DNA of 64,000 nucleotides from Sandaracinaceae bacterium. GTDB lineage: Bacteria; Myxococcota_A; Polyangia; Polyangiales; Sandaracinaceae. Position numbers and translations under genes: made by a program. The DNA is taken from NCBI GenBank assembly GCA_040218145.1, contig JAVJQK010000070.1:62001-126000 (forward strand), read 5' to 3'. Of the stretch, positions 56,662-64,000 are shown piece after piece. Numbering within the stretch: position 1 is the stretch's first letter; each line of letters starts with the position of its first letter. Below the pieces are notes generated by a model. The model made no database searches. It was not told the DNA's origin and was given only the letters and a program-made list of their open reading frames with translations.

Positions 56662-59463
56662 TCACGGGGACAGCGCGGCGCGCGCCGCGTCCGCGAGCGA
56701 GGGATCGGCCTGCGTCGCCGCGGCGGCCGCCGCGCGGGCGTCTCTCATGCGGCGGAGCGCGACGAGGGCCCTGGCGCGGGTCAGGTGCACGGGCCCCGGC
56801 TGCTCGGGCTCGGCCGCGAGCGCGAGGTCGGCCTGCGTCAGCGCCTCGCGGTCCTCGTCCGCGCGCAGGAGGGCCTCCGCGTAGAGCCGCCGCGCCTCCG
56901 CGTTGAAGGGGTCGACGTAAACCGCGCGCAAGCCGTACTCGCGCACGCCGTCCCAGTCACCGCGCTCGGCCAGCGCCTGCATCAGCTCGAAGTTCCGCCC
57001 GGCGTTGTGCTGGTCGAGGTCGACGTAGGCCTGGAGCGCGCGCTGGCGGAGCTGCGGCTCGTTCATCTGCCCGGCGATCTCGTACAGCCCGTCCCACGCC
57101 TCGGGGCGGCCCGGATCGATGCGCGCCGCCGCCTCGAGCGCCTGCCTGGCGAGCCGCGCGTTGCGAAGGCCCAGGGCCACCCGCGCCTGGAGCAGCCGCA
57201 CCTCGTAGCCGTCGTGCCCGCTCTCGATGAGGATGCGCAGGTCACCGAGCGCGGTGCGCGGCTGGCGGCGCGCGATGGCGACGCGCGCGGCGACGAAGCG
57301 CGCGAGCGGCTGGGTCCGATCCCGCATCAGCGCCTCGCGGATCTCGGCCCGCGCCTCCTCGCCCTCACCGTTGACGAGCAGCGCGGCCGCCAGCGCGGCG
57401 TGCGCCTCGGCCTCCTCGGGCTGCTGGGCCACGCGCCGACGCGCCGCCTCGACGTCGGTGTGCGCGCCGAAGTCGACCGCGAAGTCGTCGGCCCGCGCGA
57501 CCAGCCGCTCCTGCGTGTGGCGCCGGAAGTCGGCGTCGAGCGTCTCGATGTCCACGCCGAGCGCGCGCTCGATCACCTGCTCCGTGGTCCGCCCCGCGCC
57601 CCACTCGCGCAGCATGCGCACCGTGCGCTCGAACCCGAAGCGCTCGGCGATGTACTTCACGAGCATCGAGCTCGCGTAGTACGCGACGGTGACGTCCTCG
57701 GCGTTGCGGGCGTGCGTGAAGGCGTGGTTCAGCTGGCGCAGCGGCGGCACGCGCCCCGACTGCAGCGCGAGCCAGAGCCGGTGGTCCTGCTCCCGCTGCC
57801 ACTCCGGCCGCGCGATGATCGTCTCGTACTCCGCGAGCCCCTCGGTGAACCAGCGCGGCACGCGGTTCCGGCTGAGCTGGATGTGGAAGACGTGCGCGAG
57901 CTCGTGCGTGGTGATCTGCGCCCAGTTGAAGGGCCCCGCGCGCGGCGAGAGCGCGGTGACGACCTGGCCGAAGCAGACGCCCTGCACGCCCATGTTCGGC
58001 AGGCCGCTCGTGCGCACGCTGAAGTGCTGGTTGTCGGAGAACATCTCGACGTGCACGGGCGTCGTCGGCGTGAAGCCGTAGCGGCGGCGCATGTCGTCCC
58101 ACGCGGCCCGGAGCACGCTGGTCGCGGTGGGGCCCATCACCGCGCGCTCCTCGCGGTGCATGCGCAGGACGAGCGGCCCCGCCTCCACCGTCTCGTAGTG
58201 GGGCTCGAGCACGTCCTCGAAGAGGTTGAGCAGGTTGTAGACGCGCACGTTGAAGCGGTCGCGCCGCCAGGCCTCCCGGAGCGCGGCGAGCCCCTCCTCC
58301 TCCTCGCCCATGCGCAGGAGGTTGATGCCCAGGGTGGCGTGCGCGAGCGCGTCGGTCGGGTCGATGCGCAGCGCCTCGCGCGCCATCTCGACGATCTGCG
58401 GGTAGCGGTGCTCCCAGTCCGCGTACTCGGCGATGATCGTGTAGAGCTCGCTGTAGCGAGGGTTCACGGCCAGCACCGCGCGCACCGCCTGCCGGTAGGC
58501 GCGCTCGTCGTCCTCCAGGAACCGGAGAGCGGCGCGCACGCTGAGCGCCTCGAGGTCGTTCGGATCGATGGCGAGCGCGCGCCCGAGGTGCTCCTCCGCC
58601 GCCTCGAGATCCATGTCCCGGATGGAGACCCCGGCGCGCGTGACGTGCACCATCGGGAGGTTCGGGTTCACGGCCGAGGCCCGCTCGAGCTCCTCCGCCG
58701 CGGCGACGAAGTCGAGCGACTGCTCGAGCTTGATCCGCGCCAGCAGCGCGCGCGCGACGGGGTGGTTCGGGTTCTGCGCGAGCGCCGCGCGCACGCTCTC
58801 CTCCGCGTGCCCCGTGTCGTAGTGAGACAAGAAGAGCTGCGCCCACTCGAGCTGCGTCTCCACCCGGGTCGGGTCCGCGCGGGTCGACGCCTGGAACGCG
58901 TCGTTGGCGTCGTGAGGGCTGTCGAGCATGTGCGCGGCCATGGCCACGTAAGCCAGGCCCTCGGCGTCCCGGTCGCCGATGCTCTGGTCGTTGTAGGCCT
59001 GGACCAGCGCCATCAGCGGCAGCTGCGCCGCCTGCTCCTGACCGCGGCGCATCAACAGCCGCCCCAGCATCACCCGGGCGCGGTGCGCGCTCGGCTCGCC
59101 GAGGACCAGCTCGAACGCGCGCTGCGCCTCGTCGAGCCTGCCGCGCGAAGCCTCCGCCTCGCCGAGCAGCGTGGCGGCTTCGACCCGGACCGCGCCGCGC
59201 TGCGCGAGCGGCCTCGCCAGCGCGGCGGCCTCCTCGTAGCGGCCCGTCGTGAGATACAGCCGCCCGAGCGTCACCGTGACCGCCGCCGCGTCTCGCCCCC
59301 GGCGCAGGCGCGTCAAGCCCTGCTCGGCCACCTCGTAGTGGCCGCCGCGCGACGCGGCCAGGCACGCCTCCAGGTCACCGCAAGACGTCGGGGCGTCCTG
59401 CGCGTGGGCGAGCAGAGGAGAGACGGTGAGCGCCGCGAGGAGCGGCCAGACGCGCGCATTCAT
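56662..59463 (-). CDS. TPR protein with HExxH gluzincin peptidase domain
   Basis: 933 residues from ATG 59463; the frame upstream is noise. A signal peptide ends AHA-QDAP. TPR-like helices run from about 35 to 400 (YLTTGRYEEAAALARPLAQRG, ALARIKLEQSLDFVAAAEELERA). The peptidase core has TTHELAHVFHIQLSRNRVPRWFTEGLAEYE: zinc ligands His520 and His524, catalytic Glu521 and the third ligand Glu in the downstream GLAEYE. This is the gluzincin arrangement of the peptidase MA-like family. More TPRs complete the protein (HAALAAALLVNGEGEEARAEIREAL, LADAARAALSP). It is probably an exported or periplasmic protease/scaffold; the substrate is unknown. Confidence 0.88.
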   Translation of the reverse strand: MNARVWPLLAALTVSPLLAHAQDAPTSCGDLEACLAASRGGHYEVAEQGLTRLRRGRDAAAVTVTLGRLYLTTGRYEEAAALARPLAQRGAVRVEAATLLGEAEASRGRLDEAQRAFELVLGEPSAHRARVMLGRLLMRRGQEQAAQLPLMALVQAYNDQSIGDRDAEGLAYVAMAAHMLDSPHDANDAFQASTRADPTRVETQLEWAQLFLSHYDTGHAEESVRAALAQNPNHPVARALLARIKLEQSLDFVAAAEELERASAVNPNLPMVHVTRAGVSIRDMDLEAAEEHLGRALAIDPNDLEALSVRAALRFLEDDERAYRQAVRAVLAVNPRYSELYTIIAEYADWEHRYPQIVEMAREALRIDPTDALAHATLGINLLRMGEEEEGLAALREAWRRDRFNVRVYNLLNLFEDVLEPHYETVEAGPLVLRMHREERAVMGPTATSVLRAAWDDMRRRYGFTPTTPVHVEMFSDNQHFSVRTSGLPNMGVQGVCFGQVVTALSPRAGPFNWAQITTHELAHVFHIQLSRNRVPRWFTEGLAEYETIIARPEWQREQDHRLWLALQSGRVPPLRQLNHAFTHARNAEDVTVAYYASSMLVKYIAERFGFERTVRMLREWGAGRTTEQVIERALGVDIETLDADFRRHTQERLVARADDFAVDFGAHTDVEAARRRVAQQPEEAEAHAALAAALLVNGEGEEARAEIREALMRDRTQPLARFVAARVAIARRQPRTALGDLRILIESGHDGYEVRLLQARVALGLRNARLARQALEAAARIDPGRPEAWDGLYEIAGQMNEPQLRQRALQAYVDLDQHNAGRNFELMQALAERGDWDGVREYGLRAVYVDPFNAEARRLYAEALLRADEDREALTQADLALAAEPEQPGPVHLTRARALVALRRMRDARAAAAAATQADPSLADAARAALSP

Positions 59464-59477
59464 CGGACGGAGTCTAC

Positions 59478-59634
59478 AGCCCGTTGAAGAACCTCGCTCC
59501 TCGTCTCTCGGGCGGGACGACCCGCCTCTCGACCCGTGTCTCCTCGCAAATGCTGAGGCATTTGCTCGTCGCCCCGAACCGAGAGTCGGGCCGTCGCGCT
59601 CCGAGATACTTCGGGCTCGGTACTTCAACGGGCT
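59478..59634. mobile_element. 157-bp inverted-repeat element, MITE-like or structured RNA
   Basis: The ends are AGCCCGTTGAAGAACC (59478-59493) and the complement of AGCCCGTTGAAGTACC (59619-59634), 15 of 16 matching. Inside are a second arm pair CTCTCGG/CCGAGAG (59505-59511 and 59579-59585) and a perfect central hairpin, GCAAATGC-TGAG-GCATTTGC (59546-59565). The rest of the 290-bp gap (59464-59753) holds no gene. The nested symmetry suggests a non-autonomous transposable element or a long hairpin transcript. Confidence 0.6.
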
Positions 59635-59753
59635 AGCGCCCTCTCCCGCCGTCGCCGCCGATTGTCGGGGCGTCCTCTGCGCGACGCTCGCCACGCCCCT
59701 GTCGGTGGGAACAGGTGTGGGTCTCGGGCGGTTCTTGGAGTACCGTGCACACC

Positions 59754-60290
59754 ATGAGCGAAGAGGCAGCGGACGACCCGAAGGCGGCCGCGTACGAGTC
59801 GTACGACGGCTTTCTCAAGGCGGCGATCAAGACCTACTGGGAGAAGGGAGGCGACCGGGCGAACTTCATCTCGCTCTTGCTCGCCTCGCGCGAAGCCTGG
59901 GAGGTGGCCTGGGGCGAGGTCCGGGCGCCCGGCACGGGCAAGAAGCTGCTCACCGGCGCGGCCGGGGCGGCGGCGGTCGTGGTGCTGCTGCGCGTCTTCT
60001 TGGGCGGCCCGATCGGCCTCGTGCTCACGGGCGCGTCGGTCGCATCGCTCGGCGCGCTCTACGCGCGCAACCATCGGAAGATCTGGGCCCAGAAGACACG
60101 CTACGAATCGATCATCGGCCAGTACCGGATCAAGCATCAGCAGGTCCGCACCAAGTACGTCGACGGCGCGCTGGACGACGACGAGCGCAAGCTGATGATC
60201 GACGGCCTGCTGCGCCGCTTCCTCGACGAGGTCGACGAGCCGCCGGAGCTGCCCGAGGCCGAGGTCGAGGCGGACGACGAGGAGGAGTGA
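59754..60290 (+). CDS. Membrane protein upstream of pfkA, unknown function
   Basis: 178 residues from ATG 59754. The N-terminal half is soluble (YESYDGFLKAAIKTYWEKGGDRANFISLLLASREAWEVAWGEV). A hydrophobic hairpin follows (LLTGAAGAAAVVVLLRVFLGGPIGLVLTGASVASLGALYA, about 66-105), then a charged helical segment (IIGQYRIKHQQVRTKYVDGALDDDERKLMIDGLLRRFLDEV) and an acidic tail. The family is not recognised, although small proteins of this plan are common in myxobacteria. The stop codon is immediately followed by the GTG start of pfkA with no gap, so the two are translationally coupled. Confidence 0.8.
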   Translation: MSEEAADDPKAAAYESYDGFLKAAIKTYWEKGGDRANFISLLLASREAWEVAWGEVRAPGTGKKLLTGAAGAAAVVVLLRVFLGGPIGLVLTGASVASLGALYARNHRKIWAQKTRYESIIGQYRIKHQQVRTKYVDGALDDDERKLMIDGLLRRFLDEVDEPPELPEAEVEADDEEE

Positions 60291-61373
60291 GTGCCGCTCG
60301 GTGTGCTCACCTCGGGCGGTGACGCGCCCGGCATGAACGCCGCGGTCCGCGCCGTCGTGAAGGTGGCGGCGGGGCGCGGCGTGCACGTCGTCGGGGTCGA
60401 GCGTGGCTACCAGGGCCTCATCGATCATCGCTTCCGCGACCTGACCCGCGAGACGGCCAGCGGGCTGACGCCGACCCAGGAGGTCGAGGTCAGCGCGAAC
60501 CTCGGCGGCAGCTTCCTCGGCAGCGCGCGGTGCAAGGCCTTCTACGAAGAGGCCGGCCGAGCGCAGGGCGCCGAGGCGCTGAACAAGCACCTCGACGGGC
60601 TCGTCGTCATCGGCGGCAACGGCTCGCTCACCGGCGCCCACGCCCTCGCCACCGAGCACGGCTGCAAGGTGGTCGGCATCCCCGCGTCCATCGACCACGA
60701 CATCGGCTGCACCAACAGCGCCATCGGCGTCGACAGCGCGCTCAACACCATCGTCGAGGCGTGTGACCGCATCAGCGACACGGCCCGGGCCCATCGGCGC
60801 GCGTTCGTGGTCGAGGTGATGGGTCGGCAGAGCGGCTACCTCTGCATGGCGGGCGCGGTGGCGGCGGGCGCGGACGCGGCGCTCTTCCGCGAGCAGGGCC
60901 GGAGCGAAGAGGAGCTGGTGCGGGACGTGGCCGAGCTCATCCTGAAGAGCTTCGCCGGCGACCGCGACAAGCAGCGCGTCTTGATCCTCAAGGCGGAGGG
61001 CGTGGAGATCCCGTGCACCAAGCTCGTGCGCATGGCCACCGAGGCCTGCGGTGACGCGCTCGGGGACGTCTCGATCCGCGCGACGGTGCTGGGTCACCTG
61101 GTGCGCGGCGGCAGCCCGAGCTTCGCCGACCGCATGATCGCCAACCGCTTCGGGCACGCCGCGGTCAACGCGCTGCTGGGCGGCAAGACCGACGTGATGG
61201 CCGCGTGGCAGTCCCCCATCCCGGGCGGCGAGAAGACCGTCGACCACGGCGTCTCCCTGTTTCCGCTGGCGTTGGTGCTCGAGGAGACCCAGGCGATGCT
61301 CGCCGGCTCGAGCCCGGTGACCAAGGCGCGCGTGGCCCTGATGGAGAAGGCCGCGGGGGTGCTCGCTCTATGA
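60291..61373 (+). CDS. pfkA: 6-phosphofructokinase
   Basis: 360 residues from GTG 60291, which directly follows the preceding TGA. It phosphorylates fructose 6-phosphate in glycolysis. Seen: the nucleotide-binding TSGGDAPGMNA (7-17), IGGNGSLTG (GGDGS-like motif, with Asn where E. coli PfkA has the Mg-binding Asp103), PASIDHDIGCTNSAIG (the PxTIDND region with the catalytic Asp), and FVVEVMGRQSGYL (MGRxSG sugar-binding region). It ends GHLVRGGSPSFADRMIANRFG. As I recall, GGNG occurs in other PFK groups, so activity is likely; the phosphate donor (ATP or PPi) cannot be settled by eye. The stop overlaps the next ATG by 4 nt. Confidence 0.93.
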   Translation: MPLGVLTSGGDAPGMNAAVRAVVKVAAGRGVHVVGVERGYQGLIDHRFRDLTRETASGLTPTQEVEVSANLGGSFLGSARCKAFYEEAGRAQGAEALNKHLDGLVVIGGNGSLTGAHALATEHGCKVVGIPASIDHDIGCTNSAIGVDSALNTIVEACDRISDTARAHRRAFVVEVMGRQSGYLCMAGAVAAGADAALFREQGRSEEELVRDVAELILKSFAGDRDKQRVLILKAEGVEIPCTKLVRMATEACGDALGDVSIRATVLGHLVRGGSPSFADRMIANRFGHAAVNALLGGKTDVMAAWQSPIPGGEKTVDHGVSLFPLALVLEETQAMLAGSSPVTKARVALMEKAAGVLAL

Positions 61374-61936
61374 GGCTGCCGGGCGCCCTGCTGATGCTGT
61401 TCGCGCTGGGGTGTGGGCAGGGCGAGGAGCCGCGAAGCGCGCCGAGGAGCGCCGCGGAGAGCGCGCCCGCCGAGTCTCCCGAGTTCCGCCCCATCGCGGG
61501 CGGCGTCAGCTGGACGGCGGAGGAGCCGCTCGTCTACCGGCGGCCGCGTCACGAGCTGCGCTCGGCGGAGTACGAGGTCCGCGAGCACCCGCGCGCGCTC
61601 CTGACGGTGAGCTACTTCCCCCCGCGCGAGGGTGGGGGCGGCGACGTCCAGCAGAACCTCGATCGCTGGGCGGGGCAGTTCGAGGGCGGCGCGCCCGAGA
61701 TCGCGCGTCGCGAGATCAACGACCTCCCCGTCGCCACCCTGGACGTCCGCGGCACCTTCATCGGCCGCCTGGGCAACGCGAGCCGCGCGGCCCGCGAGGA
61801 CGGCTGGCGCATGCTCGGCGCGATCGTCGAAGGCGAGCGAGGCCTCGTCTTCTTCAAGCTCATCGGCCCCGAAGACGCCATCGACCTCGCCGAGCCCGCC
61901 TTCCAGCGCCTCGTCGACTCCATCCACCCCGAGTGA
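61370..61936 (+). CDS. Lipoprotein coupled to pfkA
   Basis: 188 residues from ATG 61370, overlapping the pfkA stop (ATGA). The signal peptide has lipobox FALGC (Cys15), followed by a Glu/Pro/Ala-rich linker. The mature domain (about 40-188) has GGVSWTAEEPLVYRRPRHELRSAEYEV, LLTVSYFPPREGGGGDVQQNLDRWAGQFEGGAPE and GLVFFKLIGPEDAIDLAEPAFQRLVDSIHPE. These resemble a family of small exported proteins in Planctomycetes and myxobacteria whose function is unknown. The co-translation with a glycolytic enzyme is odd and unexplained. Confidence 0.83.
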   Translation: MRLPGALLMLFALGCGQGEEPRSAPRSAAESAPAESPEFRPIAGGVSWTAEEPLVYRRPRHELRSAEYEVREHPRALLTVSYFPPREGGGGDVQQNLDRWAGQFEGGAPEIARREINDLPVATLDVRGTFIGRLGNASRAAREDGWRMLGAIVEGERGLVFFKLIGPEDAIDLAEPAFQRLVDSIHPE

Positions 61937-61963
61937 GCGCCCCCGCTCGGGGACATGCGCTCG

Positions 61964-62109
61964 GGGACAGGGGGACGGTGTTCGGTTGTAAAGTTGTGCT
62001 CGGAAACTTTGCATACCCGCAACACGGGTCGGCCAGGGATGTACGACGAACACCGACAGGATCGGGGCAGAAGTTAACAACCGAACACCGTCCCCTATCC
62101 CCCATTCGG
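61964..62109. mobile_element. ~146-bp inverted-repeat element, MITE/REP-like
   Basis: The left arm, about 61964-61992, contains GGGGACGGTGTTCGGTTGTA and the right arm, about 62074-62109, contains its complement (TTAACAACCGAACACCGTCC). Roughly 20 bp at the core match, with further G-rich similarity outside (GGGGACAGG against GGGGGATAGG). The 80-bp centre has its own small palindrome (CCCGCAACACGGG). It fills the gap between the lipoprotein and the dehydratase gene. Its location just after two stops suggests insertion of a non-autonomous element. Confidence 0.6.
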
Positions 62110-62121
62110 GGACTCAGGCTC

Positions 62122-62412
62122 TCAGACCCAGCTGATCTTCTCGATCACCTGGGCCAGGTCGGTGTCCTTGTCGGTGACGACGTCTCCCGCGTCGTGGGTC
62201 TTCAGCGCGATCTCCACCGTGCTGTAGACGTTGCGGATCTCCGGGTGATGCCCGCGCTGCTCGGCCTCGAAGGCGATGCGCGTGATGAAGGAGATGGCCT
62301 CCGGGAAGGCGCCGAACTGGTAGGTCTTCTTCAGCGCGCCGTCCTCGTGGGACCAGCCGGGCAGGGTCTTCAGGGCGGCCTCGATGGCCTCGTCGCTCGC
62401 GGGTTCGCTCAT
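62122..62412 (-). CDS. Pterin-4a-carbinolamine dehydratase (PCD/DCoH family)
   Basis: 96 residues, the family's usual length. It dehydrates 4a-hydroxytetrahydrobiopterin, recycling the pterin cofactor of aromatic amino acid hydroxylases; the family also includes proteins with other pterin roles. Seen: LPGWSHEDGALKKTYQFGAFPEAISFITRIAFEAEQRGHHPEIRNVYSTVEIALKTHDAGDVVTDKDTDLA, spanning the His-His-Pro active-site block and the THDAGxxTDKDxxLA end. The start is ATG 62412. No phenylalanine hydroxylase gene is close. Confidence 0.93.
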   Translation of the reverse strand: MSEPASDEAIEAALKTLPGWSHEDGALKKTYQFGAFPEAISFITRIAFEAEQRGHHPEIRNVYSTVEIALKTHDAGDVVTDKDTDLAQVIEKISWV

Positions 62413-62456
62413 GCGCCCGAAGGTACGCGCCCTGGCGCGACCTACAAAGGGCCGCC

Positions 62457-62879
62457 CTACAGGCTACGGACGAGCACGTTGCGGCCGACGCGCTCGAGCG
62501 ACACCCGGTGGGCCTCCGCGATCGCGGCGAGCGCCTCGAGCGCAGGCACGCGCCGGAGCGAGACGGTCACCGTTCGCTCGAGGCCCTCGCCGAGCACGAC
62601 GCCGTAGCCCGCCGCCTCCGCCACGAAGCGCAGCGCCTCCCCCAGCGGCGCGCGGTGCAGCTCCAGGTCGATCCGTGGGCCGCCGACCCAGCGCACGGGC
62701 GCGCTCGAGGCGATACGGGTCGTGCGGCGCGGGGTCCGAGCGAGCGCGCGGCTCTCGGCGCGACCCCCCGCTCCCTCCGACTCCCAGCGGACCAAGGCGT
62801 CGCTCACCCCGACCCGCGGAGGCGCGCTCGGGGTCGACGCGCAGCCCACCGTCAGCGCGAGCGCGAGCCAGGGACGCAT
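62457..62879 (-). CDS. Lipoprotein with secretin-type STN domain
   Basis: 140 residues. Lipobox TVGC (Cys13). After a variable segment the C-terminal 70 residues (IDLELHRAPLGEALRFVAEAAGYGVVLGEGLERTVTVSLRRVPALEALAAIAEAHRVSLERVGRNVLVRSL) show the short N-terminal secretin/TonB (STN/N0) fold seen in PilQ and FecA. Proteins with only this domain may act as pilotins or periplasmic interaction modules. It is placed between the dehydratase gene and the DUF58 gene on the same strand; the DUF58 gene ends 15 bp upstream. Function unknown. Confidence 0.78.
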   Translation of the reverse strand: MRPWLALALTVGCASTPSAPPRVGVSDALVRWESEGAGGRAESRALARTPRRTTRIASSAPVRWVGGPRIDLELHRAPLGEALRFVAEAAGYGVVLGEGLERTVTVSLRRVPALEALAAIAEAHRVSLERVGRNVLVRSL

Positions 62880-62894
62880 GCGCTCAGGCTACCC

Positions 62895-64000
62895 TCAGAG
62901 GGCTCGCCGCGCCTTGATCTCCAGGTACCGGTTCACGGTCGCCACTGCGAGCTCTCCTGGCGGCGCCTCCACCAGCGCGACGCCGCTCTTGCGCAGGTGC
63001 GCCTTCACCGCCTCGCGCTCCTGGAGCAGATCCGCCGCCGCGGCTCGGTGATAGGCGCCGCGCGCGTCGTCCACGGGCGCGTCGGCGAGCGTCTCCGCCA
63101 CCGGGTCGTGCATCGTCACGCAGACCGGCAGGTGGCGCCGACGCAGGAGCGCCGCGTGCTCGGCGAGCGGCATCGCGTGCGCCTCGTCGAGGAGATCGGA
63201 GAACATCACGAGGAGCGCGCGCTTGCGGGCCCGCACCTGCACGAACTCCACGAGGCGGCGAAAGTCCACGAAGGTGTCCTCCGCCTCGGTCGCGTACAGC
63301 GCGTCGAGGATCTTGCGGTACTGCCCCGGCCCCCTCCCCGGCTGCACGAACTGATGCACGTGATCGCCGAAGACCACGAGCCCCACGCGGTCTCCCTTGC
63401 GGAGCGCCACCCAGCTGAGGAGGAGCGCGGCGTTGATCGCGTGGTCGAGCTTGGTGATCGCGCCGAGCTTCGTCGCCATCATGCGCCCGGCGTCCAGCGC
63501 GATGAGCACGATCTGCGAGCGCTCCTGCTCGAACACCCGGGTCACCGGCCGCTGTCTCTTCGCGGTCGACTTCCAGTCGAGGTCCCGGTAGGCGTCGCCG
63601 CTGACGTATTCGCGCAGCTGCTCGAACTCGCCGCCGCCGCCGCTGGCCCGGATGCTCCGGAACCCGACGCTCGCGAGGTCGCCGAGCCGCGCCGCCAGCT
63701 CGTAGCGGCGCGGGCCGAGCACGTTGGGGAACACGCGCGCCGCCTCCGTCGCCTCCACGCTCACGATCGACGCGCCCAGCTTCGCCCCGCCCTCGAGCTT
63801 CAGGTGCAGCCGACCGAACTCGAACTTGCCGCGCTTCGGCGGCACGACGACGTAGCTCAGCTCGCGCCGCGCGTACGGCGGGAGCTCCACGCTCAGCTCG
63901 TCCGGCTTCGCCTCCCACCCGGGCGGGAGGTCGTCGCGCACGGTCACCTTCATGGTGCGGCGCGTCGGGTTGTGGAGGCGCACCCGGATGGTGTTCTCCA
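62895..64000 (-). CDS. DUF58 protein, C-terminal part (5' end outside window)
   Basis: At least 368 residues; the frame is open to the right edge, and the preceding codons (ENTIRV) continue the domain, so the GTG at 63983 is not the start. The N-terminal part visible is a beta-rich domain (RLHNPTRRTMKVTVRDDLPPGW, ELPPYARRELSYVVVPPKRGKFEFGRLHLKLEG). The diagnostic DUF58 block GGGEFEQLREYVSGDAYRDLDWKSTAKRQRPVTRVFEQE follows, then a von Willebrand A-like region (IVLIALDAGRMMA, VALRKGDRVGLVVFGD, ALLVMFSDLLD). DUF58 proteins are usually encoded beside a MoxR ATPase and other VWA proteins, which would lie beyond the edge. Confidence 0.9.
   Translation of the reverse strand, partial: ENTIRVRLHNPTRRTMKVTVRDDLPPGWEAKPDELSVELPPYARRELSYVVVPPKRGKFEFGRLHLKLEGGAKLGASIVSVEATEAARVFPNVLGPRRYELAARLGDLASVGFRSIRASGGGGEFEQLREYVSGDAYRDLDWKSTAKRQRPVTRVFEQERSQIVLIALDAGRMMATKLGAITKLDHAINAALLLSWVALRKGDRVGLVVFGDHVHQFVQPGRGPGQYRKILDALYATEAEDTFVDFRRLVEFVQVRARKRALLVMFSDLLDEAHAMPLAEHAALLRRRHLPVCVTMHDPVAETLADAPVDDARGAYHRAAAADLLQEREAVKAHLRKSGVALVEAPPGELAVATVNRYLEIKARRAL

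Noticed and set aside
1-64000. CRISPR array, rRNA operon, riboswitch or phage structural genes
   Set aside because: No regularly spaced direct repeats, rRNA segments, recognisable riboswitch cores or capsid/tail motifs were seen.

Overview
The window looks like chromosome of a high-GC myxobacterium (Myxococcota, most likely Polyangiales; Sandaracinaceae-like is my guess, not a measurement). The evidence is a MYXO-CTERM sorting tail (gene 1033-3399), MopE-like calcium-binding repeats, Myxococcus-type cysteine-rich repeats, many lipoproteins with Asp/Ala/Gly-rich linkers after the lipobox, two eukaryotic-like Ser/Thr kinases, and very strong GC3 bias that keeps long shadow frames open.

Region by region. 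1-8300: a string of exported proteins (lipoproteins, MopE-like protein, TPR protein, diheme cytochrome, beta-helix lipoprotein). 8380-12484: an outer-membrane-type protein with an apparent 1-nt frameshift, an ECF sigma factor coupled to a one-TM protein, and a Ser/Thr kinase with a PEGA tail. 12649-16120: an unknown protein, an RlmK-type rRNA methyltransferase and, divergently, a ligase-less Pnkp-type kinase-phosphatase. 16399-20124: a minus-strand operon of a voltage-gated-type K+ channel with RCK domain, an eukaryotic-type S-adenosylmethionine decarboxylase and a JmjC/cupin oxygenase. 20283-27987: DUF2254 membrane protein, HD hydrolase, MutS-like ATPase, WYL regulator, acyltransferase 3, RRM protein. 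28013-45886: lipoproteins, DUF2330 protein, a second Ser/Thr kinase coupled to an SGNH-like lipoprotein, PlsC-type acyltransferase, CBS protein, Coq4-like protein, ATP-grasp protein, fatty acid hydroxylase, and a 1130-residue Cys-rich lipoprotein closed by a clear terminator.

45900-51985 is an accessory region. It has visibly less GC-rich genes of unknown function, a three-gene minus-strand operon headed by a membrane-anchored coiled-coil protein, a decayed tyrosine recombinase (at least three frameshifts), an intact tRNA-Arg(UCU), a DUF4209 protein with the RNxxxHG (HEPN-like) motif, a second tRNA-Arg(UCU) that breaks off exactly in the anticodon loop, and tRNA-Pro(UGG). This is the pattern of tRNA-targeted integration and is the best candidate for an undescribed system.

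52078-64000 returns to ordinary chromosome: GST, rdgB and rph (overlapping), a sensor histidine kinase and a TPR gluzincin peptidase on one strand; then pfkA between a membrane protein and a lipoprotein, a pterin-4a-carbinolamine dehydratase, a secretin-type STN lipoprotein, and a DUF58 protein cut by the window edge. Two inverted-repeat, MITE-like elements lie in the intergenic spaces at 59478-59634 and 61964-62109. All family calls are from reading motifs by eye; no database search was possible.
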